Source: EA-27 sp964396265
GTDB lineage: Archaea; Thermoplasmatota; Thermoplasmata; RBG-16-68-12; EA-27
Direction: 5' to 3'
NCBI GenBank assembly: GCA_964396265.1
Contig: CAYNEM010000022.1
Coordinates: 1 to 23,801 of the forward strand
Length of the DNA: 23,801 bases
The notes under the pieces were generated by a model, which ran no database searches, had not been told where the DNA came from, and saw only the letters and a list, made by a program, of their open reading frames with translations. Both the position numbers and the translations under genes were made by a program. Within the stretch, counting starts at the first letter, position 1. The number at the start of each line of letters is the position of its first letter. This document shows, in pieces, positions 5,243 to 12,723 of this stretch.

Positions 5243-7219
5243 ATGGCCGAGGAGGCGCCGCCGGCGACACTCCCGCCGGTCGACGAATGGATCCGCGGGA
5301 TGGACTTCAAGAATACCGCTGAGGTCAAGATCCCAGAGCACCTTGTGGACCAGGTCATTGGCCAGGAATCGGCCGTCGATGTGATCAAGAAGGCCGCGGA
5401 GCAGAAGCGGCACGTCATGCTCATCGGCGACCCGGGCACGGGCAAGTCCATGCTCGCGCGTTCCATGTCGGATCTCCTCCCGAGGGACGAGCTGCAGGAC
5501 ATCATCGTCTATCACAACGCGGAAGACCCGAACGAGCCGAAGATCCGCGTCGTCCCCGCGGGCAAAGGGCGCGAGATCGTGAACGCGCAGAAGGCGGAGG
5601 CGATGCAGCGGCGCGAACAGAAGGCCTCCATGGTCATGGTCCTCCTGATCTTCTTCGTGGGTCTCGTCGTCCTCCTGAGCATCAATTGGGCGGAGCGGAC
5701 GATCGATCCCATGGTCCTCCTGCTCGGCATCTTCGTGGCCGCGATCATCTGGATGGCGCGGCGCTACACGGGGCACCGGCCCGAGTCGCTCATGGTGCCG
5801 AAGCTCCTCGTGTCACACACCCCGGACGACACGCCGCCGTTCATCGACGCCACCGGCAGCCACGCCGGCGCCCTCTTGGGCGACGTGAAGCACGACCCGT
5901 TCCAGTCGGGCGGCCTCGAGACGCCTGCGCACGAGCGCGTGGAGTCGGGGGCGATCCACAAGGCGCACAAGGGCGTCCTGTTCGTCGACGAGATCAACAT
6001 CCTGCGCATGGAGAGCCAGCAAAGCATGCTGACCGCGATGCAGGAGAGGAAGTTCAGCATCGTGGGGCAGAGCGAGCGGTCCTCCGGCGCGATGGTCAAG
6101 ACGGAAGCCGTGCCGTGCGACTTCCTTCTCGTGGCCGCCGGGAACCTGGACGCGGTCGCTGGGATGCATCCGGCCCTCCGCTCGCGCATTCGCGGCTACG
6201 GCTACGAAATCTACATGAAGAGCACGATGCCGGACACGGAGGACAACCGCACGAAGCTCGTCCGGTTCGTCGCGCAGGAAGTCGCCAAGGACAAGAAGAT
6301 CCCGCACTTCGACCGCATGGCGGTCGGGGAGATCCTGCGCGAGGCGCAGCGGCGCGCAGGCCGCCGGGGGCAGCTCACCCTGCGACTGCGGGAACTGGGC
6401 GGATTGATCCGCGTCGCCGGCGACCTGGCCGTCGAGCATGGTGCGCCCCTCGTCACGGCAGAGCACGTCGTAGGGGCGAAGAAGATCGCGCGGTCGCTCG
6501 AGCAGCAGGTCGCGGACCGCTTCATCGAGCGGGGCAAGGAGTACAAGACGTTCGTCACGGAGGGCGCCGTCATCGGGGTCGTGAACGGCCTCGCGGTCCT
6601 CGTGGCGGACAACAGCATGTCGGAGTTCTCGGGCATCGTCTTGCAGATCGCCGCCGAGGTGACGCCCGCCCAGACGAAGCACGGCGGGAAGATCATCGCG
6701 ACGGGCCGCCTCGGGGAGATCGCGAAGGAGGCCGTGGAGAACGTCTCCGCTCTCATCAAGAAATACACTGGCGAGGACATCTCGAACCACGACATCCACG
6801 TGCAGTTCGTCGGCAGCCGCGAGGGCACGGAGGGCGACTCCGCGTCGATCAGCGTCGCGACCGCTGTCATCAGTGCGCTCGAGGAAGTCGAGGTCGACCA
6901 GTCCGTCGCGATGACGGGTTCGTTGAGCGTCCGCGGCCAGGTGTTGCCCGTCGGAGGCGTCACCGCCAAGATCGAGGCGGCCGCGGAGATGGGGATCCGG
7001 AAGGTCGCGATCCCGAGGGCGAACATGAAGGACGTCATCCTCGAGGACCGGTACATCGGCAAGATCGAGGTCGTCCCCGTGGACACCCTGAAGGAAGTCC
7101 TGGAGGTCGCCCTGGTCGGTCCGAAGAAGGAGCGCCTCCTCACGAAGCTCGCGGCGATCGTGCCGAAGCCCACCATCCTCGACAGCAGACCTCCCATCGG
7201 ACGCCCGGTCCCCCTGTAG
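5243..7219 (+). CDS. lonB: Archaeal Lon protease, LonB type, membrane-anchored
   Basis: ATP-dependent serine protease for protein quality control, 658 aa, with the archaeal LonB layout. The AAA+ module has Walker A GDPGTGKS (62-69) and Walker B VLFVDEIN (about 245-252). Between them lie two transmembrane helices (about 130-148 and 154-172) that tether the enzyme to the cytoplasmic face of the membrane, the diagnostic LonB insertion. The sensor 1 region is FLLVAAGN. The C-terminal protease domain has the Ser-Lys dyad: S533 in EGDSASISV and K576 in VTAKIEAA, 43 residues apart as in other Lon enzymes. The usual bacterial N-terminal Lon domain is absent, as expected. nadM follows, with its Shine-Dalgarno sequence overlapping the lonB stop, so the two probably form an operon. 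Confidence 0.97.
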   Translation: MAEEAPPATLPPVDEWIRGMDFKNTAEVKIPEHLVDQVIGQESAVDVIKKAAEQKRHVMLIGDPGTGKSMLARSMSDLLPRDELQDIIVYHNAEDPNEPKIRVVPAGKGREIVNAQKAEAMQRREQKASMVMVLLIFFVGLVVLLSINWAERTIDPMVLLLGIFVAAIIWMARRYTGHRPESLMVPKLLVSHTPDDTPPFIDATGSHAGALLGDVKHDPFQSGGLETPAHERVESGAIHKAHKGVLFVDEINILRMESQQSMLTAMQERKFSIVGQSERSSGAMVKTEAVPCDFLLVAAGNLDAVAGMHPALRSRIRGYGYEIYMKSTMPDTEDNRTKLVRFVAQEVAKDKKIPHFDRMAVGEILREAQRRAGRRGQLTLRLRELGGLIRVAGDLAVEHGAPLVTAEHVVGAKKIARSLEQQVADRFIERGKEYKTFVTEGAVIGVVNGLAVLVADNSMSEFSGIVLQIAAEVTPAQTKHGGKIIATGRLGEIAKEAVENVSALIKKYTGEDISNHDIHVQFVGSREGTEGDSASISVATAVISALEEVEVDQSVAMTGSLSVRGQVLPVGGVTAKIEAAAEMGIRKVAIPRANMKDVILEDRYIGKIEVVPVDTLKEVLEVALVGPKKERLLTKLAAIVPKPTILDSRPPIGRPVPL

Positions 7220-7229
7220 GTGGTCCGCC

Positions 7230-7772
7230 GTGTCCGAGCGGCCCCTGTTCGTGGGGCGTTTCCAGCCCTTCCATCTGGGCCATCTGGACATGGTCCGCCG
7301 TATCCTCTCCCGCTACGACGAGGTCGTCATCGGGATCGGCTCCGCGCAGTACTCCCACACGCGGGAGAACCCGTTCACGGCGGGCGAGCGCTACGAGATG
7401 ATCCGCCGGACGCTCGACGCGGAGAACATCCACGCGTACCACATCGTCCCCATCCCCGACACGCACGTGCACAGCGTGTGGGTGGGCCACGTCGTGTCCC
7501 TCGTCCCGAAGTTCGATGTCGTGTACACGAACTCGCCGCTCGTTGTTCGCCTGTTCCGTGAGAAAGGGTTCAAGGTCGAAGAGATGCCGCTCCTGAAGCG
7601 CGAGGCGTACTCGGGGACGCAGATCCGCAAGCAGATCTACGAGGGAGGCGACTGGATGCCCCTGGTGCCGAAGGCCGTCGCCGCGTTCATCCTCGAGATC
7701 GACGGGCCTCAGCGCATCCGCGAGACGTTCCGCTACTCGACGCCGTACGGGACGCGCGAGAACGACGCGTAG
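7230..7772 (+). CDS. nadM: Nicotinamide-nucleotide adenylyltransferase, archaeal type
   Basis: Makes NAD from nicotinamide mononucleotide and ATP, releasing pyrophosphate (EC 2.7.7.1), in the cytoplasm. The 180-aa protein has the N-terminal nucleotidyltransferase signature GRFQPFHLGH (9-18) with the HxGH histidines, and SGTQIR (128-133), the counterpart of the C-terminal ISSTxxR motif. The length fits the archaeal family. It starts with GTG at 7230. AGGTGGTC at about 7218-7225 overlaps the lonB stop and gives a strong Shine-Dalgarno sequence 4-5 nt before it, so translational coupling with lonB is likely. I see no functional link between the two genes beyond shared transcription. Confidence 0.95.
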   Translation: MSERPLFVGRFQPFHLGHLDMVRRILSRYDEVVIGIGSAQYSHTRENPFTAGERYEMIRRTLDAENIHAYHIVPIPDTHVHSVWVGHVVSLVPKFDVVYTNSPLVVRLFREKGFKVEEMPLLKREAYSGTQIRKQIYEGGDWMPLVPKAVAAFILEIDGPQRIRETFRYSTPYGTRENDA

Positions 7773-7826
7773 TTCGAGGTTTGTTGGACAAACGGCATCC
7801 CCCGAGCGGAGGTCGCCCGCCCCAAG

Positions 7827-9383
7827 GTGGGTCGAATGGGGAGAGTCGAGCGTGGAACGTCCGGGGCGATGTGGTATGCGATCTTGGCGGTATGGGGCGC
7901 GGGCACGGCGCTGCTCGCATGGCGGTTCGCCCCGTTCCTCACGGCATTCCCGTCCTCCCTCGTCCTCATTTTCCTCCTCGTCTGTCTCTCGTACTTCGTC
8001 CTCACGGGTGTGTTCAACATCGTCGTGAACGCGGTGTCCCATGGGCTGCAGGATCCACCTGCGGGCGTCGGGCCCACGGACCGGCCGCGGGTCGCGGTCC
8101 TGTACTGCACGTTCAACGACTTCGATCGGGGCTCCGCAGGGAGCCTCCTCGACCTCACGTACGAGAACCTCGAGATCTGGGTGCTGGACGACTCCACGCG
8201 ACCGGGGCCCCGCGCCGAGGTCGATGCCTTCGCGTTGCGGGCGAAGGCGGCGGGAACCCCGATCCGGGTCCTTCGTCGAAACGAGCGGAGGGGCTTCAAG
8301 GCGGGGGCGATCAACGAGGCTCTCCGGCTGCTGCCGTCAGAGGTCCGGTACGTGGCGCTCGCGGATGCGGACGAACGGCTGGCGGCGGACTTCGTCGAAG
8401 GGACGCTCCGACAGTTCGCGGACGACAAGGTCGCGTTCGTGCAAGCGAACCACCGGTGCTACAACACGGAGGGGAACTGGTTCACCCGTTACCTGGGAGT
8501 GGGCGTCGACCTCCACTGGCGCCACTACCAGCCGTACCGAAACCGGTACGGGACCGTGAACATGCTCGGGCATGGCGCGATCGTCCGCCGCGACGTGCTT
8601 GAGCGCCTCGGGGGGTTCCCCGAGGTCACGTGCGAGGACCTCGCGTTCACCGTCGCCGCCAAGATGGCGGGTTACCGCGGCGTGTTCGCGCGCGACGTGG
8701 TCTGCGGGGAGACGTTCCCCGAGGACTTCGCGGCGATGCGCCGCCGCCACCTGCGCTGGAGCTGGGCGACGGTCGAGTTCCTCCGCAGGAACCTGATCCC
8801 ACTCCTCCGCAGCCGCGTCCCGCTCCACCAGAAGCTGGACCTCATCCTGCCCTCGATCAACCTCCCCGCCGTCTTCCTTCTCGTCGCGTTCCTTGCGACC
8901 GCGCAGGGATCGCGCTGGCTTGGCATCGAGTTGGCGGTGTTCAACGACCCGGTCGTGATCGCGCTCGGCGCCTTCGCGAGCATCGCCCCCCTCGTGATGT
9001 TCCTGGACCTGATGAGGCGCCCGTGGTTCGCGGCCCGTGCCATCCTCGTGAACACGGTCGCGTACGTCGCCCTGTTCCCCGTCTCGATCGTCGGCGTGCT
9101 CCGCGGCCTGGCGGTCCCCGCGCAGTTCCTCGTCACGCCGAAGGGGTCCGAAGGCACGCTCAGTCTTCGGTCCGCAGTCCGGGAGGCTCGCCCGGAACTG
9201 GTGATTGGCGGCGCGCTGCTGGCCCTCGGCTACGGTGCGTTCGGGCCCTGGGGCCTCGCATCACCCCTCGCGCTCGCCGCGCTATGCGCCCCACTCCTGA
9301 TGGTCGCGTCGCGCAGATCCCTGCTGCGCCAGCGGGCAAGGGACTTGCGGCCGAAGGCCAGTGCCGCTCCCGGACCGGGGTGA
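7827..9383 (+). CDS. Membrane glycosyltransferase family 2, cellulose-synthase-like
   Basis: Processive-type inverting glycosyltransferase that should transfer sugar from a nucleotide-sugar at the inner face of the membrane. The 518-aa protein has two N-terminal transmembrane helices (about 15-33 and 43-70) and a GT-A catalytic domain (about 86-320). Motifs are D121-D122 (WVLDD), D180-x-D182 (LADAD), C269-E270-D271 in the TED position, and RRRHLRW (305-311) in place of QxxRW. C-terminal helices lie at about 344-360, 375-395, 405-427 and 457-495. The FLVTPKG element (434-440) is typical of cellulose-synthase-like enzymes. The GTG at 7827 is chosen because GGAGGTCG lies 11 nt upstream; the ATG at 7836 is an alternative. 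Sugar and product are unknown. A secreted protein gene follows directly. Confidence 0.9.
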   Translation: MGRMGRVERGTSGAMWYAILAVWGAGTALLAWRFAPFLTAFPSSLVLIFLLVCLSYFVLTGVFNIVVNAVSHGLQDPPAGVGPTDRPRVAVLYCTFNDFDRGSAGSLLDLTYENLEIWVLDDSTRPGPRAEVDAFALRAKAAGTPIRVLRRNERRGFKAGAINEALRLLPSEVRYVALADADERLAADFVEGTLRQFADDKVAFVQANHRCYNTEGNWFTRYLGVGVDLHWRHYQPYRNRYGTVNMLGHGAIVRRDVLERLGGFPEVTCEDLAFTVAAKMAGYRGVFARDVVCGETFPEDFAAMRRRHLRWSWATVEFLRRNLIPLLRSRVPLHQKLDLILPSINLPAVFLLVAFLATAQGSRWLGIELAVFNDPVVIALGAFASIAPLVMFLDLMRRPWFAARAILVNTVAYVALFPVSIVGVLRGLAVPAQFLVTPKGSEGTLSLRSAVREARPELVIGGALLALGYGAFGPWGLASPLALAALCAPLLMVASRRSLLRQRARDLRPKASAAPGPG

Positions 9384-9416
9384 TCCTATGTCTCTTCGAA
9401 CGCCGTTGGATAACGC

Positions 9417-9424
9417 CTTTATGG
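9417..9424 (+). promoter_or_regulatory. TATA-like box of the secreted protein gene
   Basis: CTTTATGG lies 24-31 nt before the ATG at 9448. Transcription should therefore begin at the start codon, supporting 9448 over the earlier in-frame ATGs at 9388 and 9421. Confidence 0.45.
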
Positions 9425-9447
9425 AGCCTTCGCCCTCCCCGAGACCG

Positions 9448-10407
9448 ATGCGCGCCCTGGCGGTCGCCATGCTCCTGACAATAACGCTCCTCTCGCCCTT
9501 GGCGTCTGCCGACGATTGGGCGGACGGCGGGAGAGGGCTTGAGGTCGACGCACGGACCGACGGCTTCGAGCTTCGCTCGGAACGGACGTCCGGGGAGGGG
9601 CACGACGAGATCCGACTCCGCCTCGAGGGGGACAACGTACGCTTCCGATTCGAGGTGCGCGAGACGTCGGGGGCGGCACAGGCCGACGCGGAGTTCCGCC
9701 TCGAGCTGGACCGTGTCGTCGAGTTCCGCGACGAGAATGCGGACGGGGCGTTCCAGGACGGCGAGAACGTCCGCGCGGAATACGCCCACAGCGATCTGAC
9801 CCTCACCGCCGTACGGGCACGCAACGTCTCGTCGGCAGGCGTCTCCGGGATCGAGGTGACGGCCAGCTATGGATTCGACGCAGCCCCGGGTTCCGGCCTC
9901 ACCTTCCGCGTGACCGCCTTCGGGGACCTGACCTCGTTCCAGGACCTCGTCCAGCATCCCGTGGAGGTGAAGGCGGACATCGAGTTCTCGGACTTCCCGT
10001 ACACGGAGGCCGCCACCCTGCCCGGGATCGTGTTCCGACTCCGCACGGCGTCGACCTCCTCCCCGAACATCACGAGCGATGGGGTGGCCTTCGATGCGGG
10101 GGACCTGGAGGGGACGTTCCGCTGGAAGGGCAATGCCACCGTGGACGGCAACGAGACGCGCGTGGGCGTGACGGTCCAGGAACAGGCGGGGCAGGTGGGC
10201 GAACGCGAGCTGTCCGTGGCCTTCGCGTATGCGCGCGGCGCGGACATCGTGCACGATCCCACGTTCGGCTTCCTGCGGACGTTCACGGAGGCGGTGGGGC
10301 GCATCCTCGGGAATCCCCTGTTCTACGGGATTGGCGCGGTCTCCGCCGCGGCGCTGTTCGGTCTGCTTGCGGTCGCGGGGCGGAGCCGAAAGGTTAAGCG
10401 GACCTAG
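9448..10407 (+). CDS. Secreted, C-terminally anchored protein of unknown function
   Basis: I do not recognise a family. From the ATG at 9448 the protein is 319 aa and begins with a clear signal peptide: basic MR, hydrophobic core ALAVAMLLTITLL, then ASA before DDW. The ectodomain of about 260 residues is acidic, rich in alternating hydrophobic and charged residues, and probably all-beta. It carries several sequons (NVS, NIT, NAT, NET). A single helix near the C-terminus (YGIGAVSAAALFGLLAVAG) is followed by a short basic tail (RSRKVKRT), giving type I topology. The ATG at 9388 follows GGGGTGATCC and is an alternative start, but it would give an awkward 20-residue leader before the signal peptide. 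It sits between a glycosyltransferase and a small membrane protein, so an envelope role is inferred. Confidence 0.8.
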   Translation: MRALAVAMLLTITLLSPLASADDWADGGRGLEVDARTDGFELRSERTSGEGHDEIRLRLEGDNVRFRFEVRETSGAAQADAEFRLELDRVVEFRDENADGAFQDGENVRAEYAHSDLTLTAVRARNVSSAGVSGIEVTASYGFDAAPGSGLTFRVTAFGDLTSFQDLVQHPVEVKADIEFSDFPYTEAATLPGIVFRLRTASTSSPNITSDGVAFDAGDLEGTFRWKGNATVDGNETRVGVTVQEQAGQVGERELSVAFAYARGADIVHDPTFGFLRTFTEAVGRILGNPLFYGIGAVSAAALFGLLAVAGRSRKVKRT

Positions 10408-10431
10408 CGAGGCTCCCCGGACGGTGCAACG

Positions 10432-10695
10432 ATGGCCCTGCTGGAAAATGCCGTGACCGGTTGGCTGACGGTATTCGCGTTCCTCCTGACCGTCGTCGCG
10501 CTCCTCGCGTACCGCCGGTCCCGGAACCGGAAGATGCTCGGGATCGCCGCCGCCTTCGGCCTGTTCTTCGTGAAGGGGGTCGCGGTCACGTACGCGCTCT
10601 TCACCGCCACGAGCCTCGATACCCTCTGGGTGCCCATGGCGCTGTTCGACACGTTCGCGCTCCTGGGCTTCTACCTCTCCGCCCTGAAATCGTAA
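10432..10695 (+). CDS. Small three-helix membrane protein
   Basis: An 87-aa hydrophobic protein with three predicted transmembrane helices: about 10-27 (GWLTVFAFLLTVVALLAY), 36-56 (LGIAAAFGLFFVKGVAVTY) and 66-84 (PMALFDTFALLGFYL). A basic loop (RRSRNRKM) between the first two should face the cytoplasm. I do not recognise the family with certainty. Small membrane proteins of this shape are often encoded next to winged-helix regulators in euryarchaea, as here: the regulator begins 9 nt downstream. It may sense or transmit a membrane signal to that regulator, which is inference from context. The upstream secreted protein gene ends 24 nt before it, on the same strand. Confidence 0.75.
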   Translation: MALLENAVTGWLTVFAFLLTVVALLAYRRSRNRKMLGIAAAFGLFFVKGVAVTYALFTATSLDTLWVPMALFDTFALLGFYLSALKS

Positions 10696-10704
10696 GGGTC
10701 GGCC

Positions 10705-11235
10705 ATGGTCGACGACCCCCTCGACCTCGAGAGCCGTCGCCGGCTGTACGAGCTCCTCGCGCGCACCCCCGGATTGCACCTGCGGGAGATCGCGCGGCAG
10801 CTCGAGGTGGACGTCCGCACCGCCGACTACCACCTGCGACAACTGTCGAAGCACGGCCTCGCGTCGGGGATCGAGGAGGGTGGCTACGCGCGGTTCTACC
10901 CGCGGACCGCGAACGGGCGAGGCGCGGAGATGGTCGACGCACGGGACAAGCCTCTGCTCGCGATCTTGCGCAGGCCCGTGCCTCTCTACGTCGCCCTCGT
11001 GCTCCTGGCACAGGACGCCGCCACGCACGGGGAGCTCGCGGCCACCGCCGACGTCTCGCCCTCCACCCTGTCGTACCATCTCGGACGCATGGAACATGCG
11101 GAGATGCTGAGTCACGCGGGCGCGAGCTACCGTCTTCGCGAGCCGGAGCGGATCGCCCGCATCCTGTACACACACCGGCCCACCGCGGACCTCATCGACC
11201 GTTTCCTCGACCTGTGGGAGGACTTCTCGCTCTGA
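10705..11235 (+). CDS. Transcriptional regulator with two winged-helix domains
   Basis: A 176-aa DNA-binding protein with two tandem winged-helix domains of the ArsR/MarR-like type. The first (about 9-70) has RRRLYELLARTPGLHLREIA and the recognition helix TADYHLRQLSKHGL. The second (about 84-150) has TLSYHLGRMEHAEML as its recognition helix. The shared DYHL/SYHL cores suggest internal duplication. There are no Cys pairs or metal-binding motifs, and no obvious ligand domain beyond a helical C-terminus (TADLIDRFLDLWEDF), which could be a dimerisation element. The gene is 9 nt downstream of the small membrane protein gene, so it is probably in that operon and may control it or the envelope genes before it. 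The regulated targets are unknown. Confidence 0.88.
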   Translation: MVDDPLDLESRRRLYELLARTPGLHLREIARQLEVDVRTADYHLRQLSKHGLASGIEEGGYARFYPRTANGRGAEMVDARDKPLLAILRRPVPLYVALVLLAQDAATHGELAATADVSPSTLSYHLGRMEHAEMLSHAGASYRLREPERIARILYTHRPTADLIDRFLDLWEDFSL

Positions 11236-11279
11236 CGCGATGCGTTGCGCGCGTGACGACGCTGGCATCGCGGGAAACG

Positions 11280-11288
11280 CCAAATACC
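11280..11288 (+). promoter_or_regulatory. TATA-like box of the second regulator gene
   Basis: CCAAATACC is the only AT-rich element between the two regulator genes. It lies 36-44 nt before the ATG at 11324, so the second regulator seems to have its own promoter. Confidence 0.4.
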
Positions 11289-11323
11289 TCGTGTCGAATC
11301 CGGACGTCCCTCGGGGGACCTGG

Positions 11324-12031
11324 ATGGGGCGGAAGCGTGAAGGCGTCGGGCGTGCCCTCCAGCACGCGCTCGGCAAGGAGTTCGTGCTCCCCGAGGTCGA
11401 ACCCCGCGAGGGCGGGCGCTCGCTCCTCATGAACCCACGCCGCCAGCGCGCCTTCGAATACGTGTGGAACAACCCGTGCAGCCATCTGCGCAGGATCTCT
11501 CGCGAGCTGCGGATCCCGGCGCAGAGCCTCCGATGGCACCTGACGCGCCTCGTCGACGGGAAGATCCTGGCGGCGCGAACGGCCCGGGGGAAGACCGTGT
11601 ACTACGCGCCGTGGGCCGTCCGGGACGGGGACGTACCGGCGCTCGCCGCGCTGTCGAACGGGGTGCGGGGGCAGATCGTCCGCCACGTCGCGCAGGCGAA
11701 GCGGACCACGCAGACCGACGTGTACCGCGCGCTCCACACGTACCAGCAAGCGGTCCTGCCGCCGCTCCGGGAGCTCACGGGGTACGGCCTCCTCACGACC
11801 TGGAAGGCGAACGGGAAGCGGTACTACGAGATGGGGGAGACCTACGCCCGGCTCCGGTCGGACTACGCGGGGGCGACGCAGGAACGTCTCGACCGCCTCC
11901 TGGCGGTGCTGAAGCACGACGGCGTGTCCCCGAAGGTGCAGGACCGCTCGGACGACGAGGTGCAGGTCCAGGTGAGCGCGGGCCCTCAGAAGAGTGTCCT
12001 GCGTCTCGGCCTTTCGCCGGTTCTCCGATAG
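11324..12031 (+). CDS. Second transcriptional regulator with two winged-helix domains
   Basis: A 235-aa protein from the ATG at 11324, chosen because the TATA-like box sits about 40 nt upstream. The frame is open from 11240, but the extra residues look non-coding. The first winged helix (about 38-95) includes QRAFEYVWNNPCSHLRRISR and the recognition helix SLRWHLTRLVDGKIL. The second (about 108-170) includes LSNGVRGQIVRHVAQ and QAVLPPLRELTGYGLL, with a wing GKRYYEM. A charged C-terminal tail of about 60 residues follows. The arrangement matches the neighbouring 176-aa regulator in outline but the sequences are clearly different. Ligand and targets are unknown. A small membrane protein gene begins at or just after its stop. 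Confidence 0.85.
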   Translation: MGRKREGVGRALQHALGKEFVLPEVEPREGGRSLLMNPRRQRAFEYVWNNPCSHLRRISRELRIPAQSLRWHLTRLVDGKILAARTARGKTVYYAPWAVRDGDVPALAALSNGVRGQIVRHVAQAKRTTQTDVYRALHTYQQAVLPPLRELTGYGLLTTWKANGKRYYEMGETYARLRSDYAGATQERLDRLLAVLKHDGVSPKVQDRSDDEVQVQVSAGPQKSVLRLGLSPVLR

Positions 12032-12042
12032 TGGGAGGAGAT

Positions 12043-12294
12043 GTGCCGAGATACGACACCGGGCTGGTCGAAGCGAAGAAACATCGGGGGAGATCCAGGG
12101 ATCATGTCGTCGGATTCGCCGTACTTCATCTCATAGTCCTCGTCATCGGTCCGATTGTGGGCGGTCTGATCCTACTTGTCAGTCCGTTCGCAGCAAAAGA
12201 TGTCGCCGTCATTCTTCCGCTTACCATTGGGCTCGTGCTGTTCGCCGGCGTCGCCGCTCATTATGGTGCGAAGAGTCTCCTCGGCGAGCGCTAG
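12043..12294 (+). CDS. Small two-helix membrane protein
   Basis: An 83-aa frame with a basic N-terminus (EAKKHRGRSRDH) and two hydrophobic helices, about 21-46 and 54-76. GGGAGGAG at 12033-12040 is a strong Shine-Dalgarno sequence but is very close to the GTG at 12043. The GTG at 12031 overlaps the stop of the regulator by one base and is an alternative. Codon use is less GC-biased than in the neighbours (ATA, CTA and AAA appear), so the gene may be recent or weakly selected. I do not recognise a family. Pairing of a winged-helix regulator with a small membrane protein occurs twice in this 2-kb stretch. Confidence 0.6.
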   Translation: MPRYDTGLVEAKKHRGRSRDHVVGFAVLHLIVLVIGPIVGGLILLVSPFAAKDVAVILPLTIGLVLFAGVAAHYGAKSLLGER

Positions 12295-12384
12295 ACAGCC
12301 CCGCTGGGGATGCGGGCCCGCTAGGTTTCACGCACTTCTGAAAATGCATCGTTGCATCGAGAGGTCCGCCCTCTCCAAAGGGGA

Positions 12385-12458
12385 CGGGCCTGCGGGGATT
12401 CGAACCCCGGTTTGAGGCTCCGGAGGCCTCTGTCCTATCCAAGCTAGACTACAGGCCC
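12385..12458 (-). tRNA. trnR: tRNA-Arg (CCG anticodon)
   Basis: On the minus strand a complete 74-nt tRNA begins at 12458 with GGGCCTG, which pairs with CAGGCCC at the 3' end. The anticodon stem is GAGGC/GCCTC with loop CTCCGGA, giving anticodon CCG for the CGG codon. The T-arm is CGGGG-TTCGAAT-CCCCG. The discriminator is G (complement of 12385). There is no intron and CCA is not encoded. The gene lies 40 nt downstream of eS27 with its own TATA-like box. Confidence 0.95.
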
Positions 12459-12482
12459 TCGCGCGCGCATCCGGCGTCCCCG

Positions 12483-12488
12483 ATTAAG
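12483..12488 (-). promoter_or_regulatory. TATA-like box of tRNA-Arg
   Basis: CTTAAT on the minus strand is 25 nt upstream of the first base of tRNA-Arg, the standard archaeal box A spacing. It allows transcription independent of the ribosomal operon before it. Confidence 0.55.
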
Positions 12489-12498
12489 CCTTTCCGCA

Positions 12499-12723
12499 CT
12501 ACGCAGCGGGAGCCTTCGCGAACTCCGCGTATCCGCAGCGACCGCAGCTGACGCGGTCCGAATGCCTCGCAAGGAACACGCCCGCACCACACTTCGGGCA
12601 CGACGCTCGCAGTCGGTCGAGCCTCCCGTCCTCGATCTTGTACAGCCTCCGCTTCAGGCCGCTCTTGGGCTTCCCGCTTTTCGCCTTCTTCGCGGGCTTC
12701 TCCGCCGCGGGCTTGCCTGCCGT
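12499..12723 (-). CDS. rps27ae: Small-subunit ribosomal protein eS27 (S27ae type), non-canonical start
   Basis: Zinc-ribbon ribosomal protein of the 30S subunit. The core LKRRLYKIEDGRLDRL is followed by the four zinc cysteines in CPKCGAGVF and CGRCGYAEF, and the frame ends in TAG at 12499. Total length is about 74 aa. There is no ATG, GTG or TTG between the eS24 stop and the conserved core. The only sensible start is ACG at 12721-12723, directly after the eS24 TAG, with GGAGGGG six nt upstream as a Shine-Dalgarno sequence. That ACG is one base from ATG. Residues 2-22 are Lys/Ala/Pro-rich, like the eS24 tail, and lie in the same frame, so an eS24-eS27 fusion interrupted by one stop codon is an alternative reading. 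Confidence 0.85.
   Translation of the reverse strand, partial: TAGKPAAEKPAKKAKSGKPKSGLKRRLYKIEDGRLDRLRASCPKCGAGVFLARHSDRVSCGRCGYAEFAKAPAA

Noticed and set aside
5686..7401. Plus-strand frame of 571 codons overlapping lonB and nadM in another frame
   Set aside because: It overlaps two enzymes with all catalytic motifs and consists of Arg/Gly/Pro-rich sequence typical of a frame shadow.
9160..11472. A 770-codon open frame on the minus strand
   Set aside because: It runs antisense to four genes with clear features (glycosyltransferase end, signal-peptide protein, membrane protein, regulator). Its Arg/Gly/Glu-rich composition is the usual by-product of high GC content.
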